Of a DNA stretch of 35,783 nucleotides, positions 30,164 to 35,783 are shown one piece after another. How positions within the stretch are numbered: position 1 is the stretch's first letter; each line of letters opens with the position of its first letter. A model generated the notes under the pieces. It was given only the letters and a program-made list of their open reading frames with translations. It searched no databases and was not told the DNA's origin. Source of the DNA: Streptomyces montanisoli (GTDB lineage Bacteria > Actinomycetota > Actinomycetes > Streptomycetales > Streptomycetaceae); NCBI RefSeq assembly GCF_017813245.1, contig NZ_JAGIQL010000061.1, positions 1 to 35,783 of the forward strand. The letters are read 5' to 3'. Position numbers and translations under genes: made by a program.

Positions 30164-31455
30164 CGCTCCTCGTGGTCCGCGGCGGCGGGCAGCGGCTCCG
30201 CGAGGATCGTGAGGATCTTGTTGCGGCGGCCCGCCGGGTCCTCGGCCGTCAGGCGCAGCCTGCGGCCGTCCGGCAGGTCGATCTCCGCCGTGGCGCCCGC
30301 GATCGGCACCCGGCCGAGTGCCTTCGCGAGCAGGCCGCCGACCGTCTCCACGTCCTCGTCGTCGAATTCGTCGAGGCCGAACAGCTCGCCCAGGTCCCCG
30401 ACGTCGAGGCGCGCCGTCACCCGGTACGAGCCGTCGCCCATCTCCTCGACGGGCGGCTGCTCCCTGTCGTACTCGTCGGTGATCTCGCCGACGATCTCCT
30501 CCAGGATGTCCTCGATCGTGACGATGCCGGCCGTGCCGCCGTACTCGTCGATGACGACCGCCACGTGGTTGCGGTCCTGCTGCATCTCGCGCAGCAGGTC
30601 GCCCGCGTTCTTCGTGTCGGGCACGAACGCGGCGGGCCGTATCACGGTGGAGACGGGGTCGGCCTCCGAGTCGCGGTTCACGTGCGTCTTCCTGACCAGG
30701 TCCTTCAGGTAGACGATGCCGACGACGTCGTCCTCGTTCTCCCCCGTCACCGGGATGCGGGAGAAGCCCGAGCGCAGGGCGAGCGTCGTGGCCTGCCTGA
30801 TCGTCTTGTACCGCTCGATCGCGACGAGATCCGTGCGCGGCACCATCACCTCGCGCACCAGCGTGTCGCCCAGCTCGAAGACCGAGTGCACCATCCGGCG
30901 CTCCTCGTCCTCGATCAGCGACTCCTGCTCCGCGAGGTCGACCAGGGCCCGCAGCTCCGCCTCGCTCGCGAACGGGCCCTTGCGGAACCCCTTGCCGGGC
31001 GTGAGCGCGTTGCCGAGGAGGATCAGCAGCGCGGGCACGGGCCCCATGAACCGGGCCAGCGGCAGCAGGACGTACGCGGCGACCGTCGACGTGTTCACGG
31101 GGTGCTGGCGGCCGATCGTACGGGGCGACACGCCGACCGCCACGTACGAGACGAGCACCATCACGCCGATCGCGACCAGCAGCGCCTCCCACGTGGCGTC
31201 GAACTCCTCGACGCACGCGTACGTGACGAAGGCGGCGGCCGCCATCTCGCAGGCGACCCGCACCAGCAGCGCCATGTTGAGGTAGCGCGTGGGGTCGGAC
31301 GCGACCTGCGCGAGCTTGGCCGCGCCCCTGCGGCCGTTGCGTACCGCCTCGGCGGCGCGGAAGGTGGAGATGCGGGCGAGGCCCGCCTCCGCGCAGGCGG
31401 CGAGCCAGGCCACGACGACCAGCGCGACGGCCCCGAGGATCAGCGGCGTGCTCAC
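30151..31455 (-). CDS. corC: CNNM/CorC-type membrane protein with CBS pair
   Basis: The product is 434 residues. The N-terminal DUF21/CNNM domain has three to four hydrophobic segments (LILGAVALVVVAWLAACAEA, LLVAIGVMVLVSYVAVGV, VAAYVLLPLARFMGPV). A CBS pair follows near 205-330 (EVMVPRTDLVAI, GFSRIPVTGENEDDVVGIVY, VAVVIDEYGGTAGIVTIEDI), and then a CorC_HlyC transporter-associated domain. The family is implicated in Mg2+/Co2+ export or homeostasis. The GTG at 31455 overlaps the ybeY stop as GTGA, so it is coupled to ybeY. The gene symbol is by family convention. Confidence 0.9.
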   Translation of the reverse strand: MSTPLILGAVALVVVAWLAACAEAGLARISTFRAAEAVRNGRRGAAKLAQVASDPTRYLNMALLVRVACEMAAAAFVTYACVEEFDATWEALLVAIGVMVLVSYVAVGVSPRTIGRQHPVNTSTVAAYVLLPLARFMGPVPALLILLGNALTPGKGFRKGPFASEAELRALVDLAEQESLIEDEERRMVHSVFELGDTLVREVMVPRTDLVAIERYKTIRQATTLALRSGFSRIPVTGENEDDVVGIVYLKDLVRKTHVNRDSEADPVSTVIRPAAFVPDTKNAGDLLREMQQDRNHVAVVIDEYGGTAGIVTIEDILEEIVGEITDEYDREQPPVEEMGDGSYRVTARLDVGDLGELFGLDEFDDEDVETVGGLLAKALGRVPIAGATAEIDLPDGRRLRLTAEDPAGRRNKILTILAEPLPAAADHEERVTP

Positions 31456-31949
31456 GACACGGTGGGCGCGGGCGACGGGCCGGTGAGGCCGCGCTCCGCC
31501 CGCCAGCCGTCCACGATGGCCGCCTGGAGGCCGAACATCTCGGCCTTCTCGTCGGGCATCTCGTGGTCGTAGCCGAGCAGGTGCAGCACGCCGTGGACGG
31601 TGAGCAGCTGGAGCTCCTCGTCCATGGTGTGCCGCGTCGGCGCCTCCTGCCCCTGCTTGAGCGCGACCTCGGGGCACAGCACGATGTCGCCGAGCAGCCC
31701 CTGCGGGGGCTCCTCGTCGTCCTTGCCCGGCGGGCGCAGCTCGTCCATCGGGAAGGACAGCACGTCCGTGGGGCCCGGCAGGTCCATCCACTGGATGTGC
31801 AGCTGCTCCATGGCGGCCTCGTCCACCACGATCACCGACAGCTCGGAGAGCGGGTGGATGCGCATCCTGCCGAGCGCGTAGCGGGCGATGTCGAGGATCG
31901 CCTGCTCGTCGACCTCGGTTCCTGACTCGTTGTTGACGTCGATCGACAT
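31452..31949 (-). CDS. ybeY: Endoribonuclease YbeY
   Basis: The product is 165 residues. YbeY is a metal-dependent endoribonuclease required for 16S rRNA 3'-end maturation and ribosome quality control. The zinc motif HGVLHLLGYDHE (HxxxHxxxxDH) is near residue 114, and PGPTDVLSFPMDE is near 60. The ATG at 31949 follows the phoH stop by 22 bases with GGGGAG upstream. It lies between phoH and corC, the standard order. Confidence 0.97.
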   Translation of the reverse strand: MSIDVNNESGTEVDEQAILDIARYALGRMRIHPLSELSVIVVDEAAMEQLHIQWMDLPGPTDVLSFPMDELRPPGKDDEEPPQGLLGDIVLCPEVALKQGQEAPTRHTMDEELQLLTVHGVLHLLGYDHEMPDEKAEMFGLQAAIVDGWRAERGLTGPSPAPTVS

Positions 31950-31971
31950 GGTGCGCTGGGACACTCCCCGG

Positions 31972-33003
31972 TCAGTGCCGCGGCTCGTTGCCTGTGCGGC
32001 TGTCGTACTTCTCGTAGGCGTCGACGATACGGCCGACGAGCTTGTGCCGTACGACATCCTGCGACGAGAGGTGGGAGAAGTGCACGTCGTCGACGCCTTC
32101 CAGGATGTCCTGGACCTGCCTGAGGCCGCTCTTGGTGCCGCCGGGCAGGTCTACCTGGGTGACGTCGCCCGTGATGACGATCTTCGAGTCGAAGCCAAGG
32201 CGCGTCAGGAACATCTTCATCTGCTCGGGGCTCGTGTTCTGGGCCTCGTCCAGGATGATGAACGCGTCGTTCAGCGTGCGGCCGCGCATGTAGGCGAGCG
32301 GGGCGACCTCGATGGTGCCGGCCGCCATCAGGCGCGGGATGGACTCCGGGTCGAGCATGTCGTGCAGCGCGTCGTACAGGGGCCGCAGGTACGGGTCGAT
32401 CTTCTCGTAGAGCGTGCCGGGCAGGAAGCCGAGCCGCTCGCCGGCCTCGACGGCGGGCCTGGTCAGGATGATCCGGGTGACCTGCTTGGACTGCAGGGCC
32501 TGCACCGCCTTGGCCATGGCGAGGTACGTCTTGCCGGTGCCTGCGGGGCCGATGCCGAAGACGACGGTGTGCTTGTCGATCGCGTCGACGTAGCGCTTCT
32601 GATTGAGCGTCTTCGGGCGGATCGTGCGGCCGCGGTTGGACAGGATGTTCTGCGTGAGCACCTCGGCGGGCGTCTCCTGGCCGTCCGCAACGCCGTTCTC
32701 GCTCGCCTTGAGCATGGCGATGGAACGTTCCACTGCGTCCTCCGTCATCGGCTGACCGGTGCGGAGCACCAGCATCATCTCGTCGAACACGCGCTGGATC
32801 AGGGCGACGTCCGCCGCGCTGCCCGAGGCGCTGATCTCGTTGCCCCTCACGTGGATGTCGGCGGACGGAAAGGCCGTCTCGATCACACGGAGGAGCGAAT
32901 CCCCGGAACCGAGGACCGTCACCATCGGGTGCTTGGCGGGGACGGTGATCCGCGCCGTGGTCCGGTCCTGCGAGGGCTGCTGGGCTGTGGGTGTCCGATT
33001 CAT
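31972..33003 (-). CDS. phoH: PhoH-family ATPase
   Basis: The product is 343 residues. The Walker A motif is GPAGTGKTYLAMA near residue 151, Walker B is AFIILDEAQN near 240, and TGDVTQVDLPGG is near 275. This is the short PhoH-like (YbeZ) type that accompanies YbeY in rRNA processing. RNA-binding features are plausible in the N-terminal domain (MVTVLGSGDSLLRVIE). The start at 33003 gives MNRTPTAQQ, similar to other streptomycete PhoH proteins. No good ribosome site is seen there; GGGAGG lies next to an in-frame ATG at 33027. Confidence 0.94.
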   Translation of the reverse strand: MNRTPTAQQPSQDRTTARITVPAKHPMVTVLGSGDSLLRVIETAFPSADIHVRGNEISASGSAADVALIQRVFDEMMLVLRTGQPMTEDAVERSIAMLKASENGVADGQETPAEVLTQNILSNRGRTIRPKTLNQKRYVDAIDKHTVVFGIGPAGTGKTYLAMAKAVQALQSKQVTRIILTRPAVEAGERLGFLPGTLYEKIDPYLRPLYDALHDMLDPESIPRLMAAGTIEVAPLAYMRGRTLNDAFIILDEAQNTSPEQMKMFLTRLGFDSKIVITGDVTQVDLPGGTKSGLRQVQDILEGVDDVHFSHLSSQDVVRHKLVGRIVDAYEKYDSRTGNEPRH

Positions 33004-33143
33004 GGGCCGGCGCTGTGGCCTGCACATACCTCCCGTTGCAGGGTTCTCGCTGCTCGACAACCTCTGGACTACCAGCGTACGACCCCGCACCGACAAGCCC
33101 GAAGGACTTTTCGACACCCGCCGGACGGGCGGCGACCGCGCCG

Positions 33144-34274
33144 TCACGACGAGCGGCGGAAGCCGATCGTCGGGACCGCGCGCCGCAGCGGCCAGGGCCT
33201 GGCGGGTGCGGGCAGCAGCGAGGACAGGAAGTCGTAGCGGCTCAGGCCGCCCGGGTCCTGGCCGGCGTCGTCGCGCACGTAGCTCCACCAGGCGGCCACC
33301 TCGGCCCAGCCGGGCGCCGAGAGCGAGCCGCCGAACTCCTGGACGGACAGGGCCGCCGTGAGCCCCGCGAACGCCAGCCGGTCGGCGAGCGGCCAGCCCG
33401 CGAGCGAGCCGGTGATGAACCCGGCCATGAAGACGTCGCCGGCGCCCGTGGGGTCGAGCGCCTCGACGGCGATCGCCGGGACCTCGGCGGTCTCGCCGGT
33501 GCCGCCGTCGACGGCGTAGGCGCCGTCCGCGCCGAGCGTGACGACCGCGACGGGCACGTGCCTGGTGAGGGCGCGCGCGGCGGCGCGCGGGCAGTCGGTG
33601 CCCGTGTAGCGCATCGCCTCGGCGGCGTTGGGCAGGAACGCCTCGCAGTGCTCCAGGTCCGCGAGGCGGCCGAGGTCCCAGCTGCCGGTGTCGTCCCAGC
33701 CGACGTCGGCGAAGACGCGCGCGCCCGCGCCCGCCGCCCTGGCGATCCAGTCCTGCCTGCGTCCTGGGACGAGCGAGGCGACGGCGGCACGCGCGCGCGG
33801 CGGGCATTCGGGCAGGGCGCCGTCGGGCGGGGGCGCCTCGTGGCCGTGCGAGACCATCGTGCGCTCGCCCTCGTACGCCATGGAGACGGTGACCGGGGAG
33901 TGCCAGCCGGGCACGGAGCGCGACCTGGACAGGTCGATGCCCTCGCCCTGTTCGAGCGCGTCCTTGCAGTACTCGCCGTAGTGGTCGTCGCCGAACGCGG
34001 CGGACAGCGACGTCCGCAGGCCGAGCCTGGCGAGCGCGGTCGCCATGTTGGCGACGCCGCCGGGGCTCGAGCCCATGCCGCGCGCCCAGGACTCGGTGCC
34101 GCGCACGGGGGCGCTGTCGAGGCCGGTGAAGATGATGTCGAGGAAGACGGTGCCGGTCAGGTACACGTCGCAGTCGGGGTCGCCCTGCCCGCGCAGCCCG
34201 CCCAGCGGGTCGATGCGCGGTTCCGCGTCGCCGCTGTGGGCTGTCGTCTCTCCGGTGCGGTCTCGTGGGATCAC
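33144..34274 (-). CDS. PfkB-family carbohydrate kinase
   Basis: The product is 376 residues of the ribokinase/PfkB fold. The N-terminal sugar-binding signature is SPGGVANMATALARLG near residue 70, and the C-terminal phosphate-loop signature is DPTGAGDVFMAGF near 278 with the catalytic Asp. The kinase phosphorylates a sugar or nucleoside, but the substrate cannot be read from sequence. The GTG start at 34274 has AGGAG six bases upstream. It ends about 140 bp upstream of phoH and is probably independently transcribed. Confidence 0.92.
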   Translation of the reverse strand: MIPRDRTGETTAHSGDAEPRIDPLGGLRGQGDPDCDVYLTGTVFLDIIFTGLDSAPVRGTESWARGMGSSPGGVANMATALARLGLRTSLSAAFGDDHYGEYCKDALEQGEGIDLSRSRSVPGWHSPVTVSMAYEGERTMVSHGHEAPPPDGALPECPPRARAAVASLVPGRRQDWIARAAGAGARVFADVGWDDTGSWDLGRLADLEHCEAFLPNAAEAMRYTGTDCPRAAARALTRHVPVAVVTLGADGAYAVDGGTGETAEVPAIAVEALDPTGAGDVFMAGFITGSLAGWPLADRLAFAGLTAALSVQEFGGSLSAPGWAEVAAWWSYVRDDAGQDPGGLSRYDFLSSLLPAPARPWPLRRAVPTIGFRRSS

Positions 34275-34353
34275 GGCGGGCTCCTGGTACGCGTGCTTTC
34301 CGGCCAGTCTGCCCGATGGGGACGGGTGTAAGAAGCGCGCTGCGAGCGGCGGC

Positions 34354-35265
34354 CTACCGGCGTTTCGGCAGGGGGACGCGCGTGAGGTCGGCCGCGACCG
34401 TGATCTCGCCTGTGAAGCCCGCGGCGCGCGCCTGGCGGCCGAAGGCGGCGGGGTCGTCGTAGCGCTGCGAGAAGTGCGTCAGCACGAGGTGGCGCACGCG
34501 CGCGTCGCGGGCGGCCGTGCCCGCCTGTCCCGCGGTCAGGTGGCCGAAGTCCGCGGCCAGGTCCGCGTCCTCGTCGAGGAACGTGGACTCGGCGACGAGC
34601 AGGTCGCAGCCGTCCGCCAGCGCGTGCACGCCGTCGCACAGCCGCGTGTCCATCACGAAGGCGAAGCGCTGTCCCCGGCGCACGCGGCTGACGTCGTCGA
34701 GCCGCACGCCGCGCAGCTCGCCGTCGCGCAGCAGCCGGCCCACGTCGGGGCCCGCGATGCCGTGCGCGGCGAGCCGGTCGGGCAGCATCGTGCGGCCGTC
34801 GGGCTCGGTGAGCCGGTAGCCGTACGCCTCGACGGGGTGCGAGAGGCGGTGCGCGCGCAGCGTGTACGCGGGCGTCTCGGCGAGCGTGACGAGCCCGTCG
34901 CCCGCGACCGGATCCTCCGCGATCGCGACGGTCTCGCGGTACGCGGTCGCGTGCTTGAGCCGCTCGTAGTAGCGCTGCCCGCTCGCCGGGTAGTGGGCGG
35001 TGACCTGATGGGGCACGCGGTCGAGGTTGATGCGCTGGATCACGCCGGCGAGACCGAGCGAGTGGTCACCGTGGAAGTGCGTCACGCAGAGGCGGTCGAT
35101 GTCGTGCGCGGACACCCCGGCGCGCAGCATCTGCCGCTGCGTGCCCTCGCCCGGGTCGAACAGCAGCCCTTCGCCGTCCCAGCGCAGCAGGTAGCCGTTG
35201 TGGTTGCGGTGGCGTGTGGGCACCTGGCTCGCGGTACCCAGCACGACGAGTTCGCGTACGGACAT
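34354..35265 (-). CDS. rnz: Ribonuclease Z
   Basis: The product is 303 residues of the metallo-beta-lactamase fold. It processes the 3' end of tRNA precursors lacking CCA. The zinc motif HFHGDH is near residue 63, with TASQVPTRHRN near 11, MDTRLCDGV near 205 and LTHFSQRYDDP near 264. The length fits the short bacterial RNase Z form. It is coupled closely to the HIT protein gene (15 bases). ATG at 35265. Confidence 0.95.
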   Translation of the reverse strand: MSVRELVVLGTASQVPTRHRNHNGYLLRWDGEGLLFDPGEGTQRQMLRAGVSAHDIDRLCVTHFHGDHSLGLAGVIQRINLDRVPHQVTAHYPASGQRYYERLKHATAYRETVAIAEDPVAGDGLVTLAETPAYTLRAHRLSHPVEAYGYRLTEPDGRTMLPDRLAAHGIAGPDVGRLLRDGELRGVRLDDVSRVRRGQRFAFVMDTRLCDGVHALADGCDLLVAESTFLDEDADLAADFGHLTAGQAGTAARDARVRHLVLTHFSQRYDDPAAFGRQARAAGFTGEITVAADLTRVPLPKRR

Positions 35266-35280
35266 CCCGTCCGTGCCCGG

Positions 35281-35640
35281 CTATCCGGGGGGCCAGTTGA
35301 AGCCGCGTCCGCCGAGTACGTGGGCGTGCACGTGGAAGACGGTCTGGCCGGCGCCGCCCCCGGTGTTGAACACGATCCGGTAGCCGCCCTCGTCCACCTT
35401 GTCGCCCGCCGCGACCTCGGCGGCCTCGCGCAGCACGTCGGCGGCGACGGACGGCTCGGCGGCCGCGAGTGAGGCGGCGTCGGCGTAGTGGGCCCTGGGG
35501 ATGACGAGGACGTGCGTCGGGGCCTGCGGGTTTATGTCGCGGAAGGCGACGGTGGTCGCGCTCTCGCGCACGACCGTGGCAGGCACGTCCCCCGCGACGA
35601 TCTTGCAGAACAGGCAGTCCGCCTGTGGTTCTCCCGCCAT
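35281..35640 (-). CDS. HIT-family nucleotide hydrolase
   Basis: The product is 119 residues with the histidine triad motif HVHAHVLGGR near residue 102. The N-terminal CLFCKIVAGDVPA and IPRAHY segments are typical of HINT-type purine nucleoside phosphoramidases. The ATG at 35640 has GAGGA seven bases upstream, preferred over an in-frame GTG at 35661. It lies just upstream of rnz and is probably co-transcribed with it. Confidence 0.95.
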   Translation of the reverse strand: MAGEPQADCLFCKIVAGDVPATVVRESATTVAFRDINPQAPTHVLVIPRAHYADAASLAAAEPSVAADVLREAAEVAAGDKVDEGGYRIVFNTGGGAGQTVFHVHAHVLGGRGFNWPPG

Positions 35641-35783
35641 GGCCGGGTCCTCACTCCTCACGTCCGTAGGACGGCATCGTATCCGGCCACGGTGGCGGAC
35701 GTTCCACTCCGCGGGCCGCGGGCGCGGCCGCGAGGGCCGCCTGCGGGCGGCGGGCGCCGGGCCCGCAGTGCAGACGTCCGGTA

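Overview
The window is high-GC DNA with strong third-position GC bias, GTG starts, GTGA/ATGA stop-start couplings and purine-rich ribosome sites. The housekeeping order is typical of Streptomyces or a close relative: glyS, zur, uppS, recO, a TerB-like gene, leuA, era, a cytidine-deaminase-like gene, mmcQ-like, corC, ybeY, phoH, a PfkB kinase, RNase Z and a HIT protein. It reads as chromosomal core DNA interrupted by several accessory insertions. No rRNA, tRNA, CRISPR array, insertion sequence or phage gene was seen.

Left end (1-4290): a minus-strand, translationally coupled three-gene operon encodes an acyl-CoA-dehydrogenase-like flavoprotein, a PhnD-like binding-protein fold without a signal peptide, and a ferritin-like di-iron protein with a TusA-like N-terminal domain. 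I do not recognise this operon as a named pathway. A small DUF6243-type protein follows. Core block 1 (4300-10260) holds glyS, zur, uppS and recO, interrupted by a ketopantoate-reductase-like gene coupled to an enolase-superfamily gene. A VapBC-like toxin-antitoxin pair follows (10370-11049), then a TerB-like protein and leuA. leuA is preceded by a 17-residue leader peptide with four consecutive leucine codons. A Uma2-family protein and era come next.

Accessory block A (16330-19970) carries an FAD monooxygenase, an MFS exporter and a divergent TetR regulator. Two mirror-image 19-bp operators lie between exporter and regulator. Block B (20550-29700) separates the cytidine-deaminase-like gene from mmcQ-corC-ybeY-phoH, which normally lie close to era. 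It contains a hypothetical protein, two small cysteine-containing proteins, a Scr1-type HTH regulator with its DUF397 partner, and an MmyB-like regulator divergent from a dehydrogenase. It continues with a ribbon-helix-helix/Doc-like pair, an aldo/keto reductase divergent from an HxlR regulator, an alpha/beta hydrolase, the 3' remnant of a second hydrolase, and a methyltransferase. Several of these are self-contained regulator-plus-target cassettes with a visible palindrome between the partners, as expected of an insertion hotspot.

Right end (29757-35783): mmcQ-like, corC, ybeY, phoH, PfkB kinase, RNase Z and HIT protein form a minus-strand block serving rRNA maturation, tRNA 3'-end processing and nucleotide metabolism. 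Several genes appear to start directly downstream of a -10 hexamer, suggesting leaderless mRNAs. All functions are inferred from protein sequence and motif recognition by eye; no database search was run.
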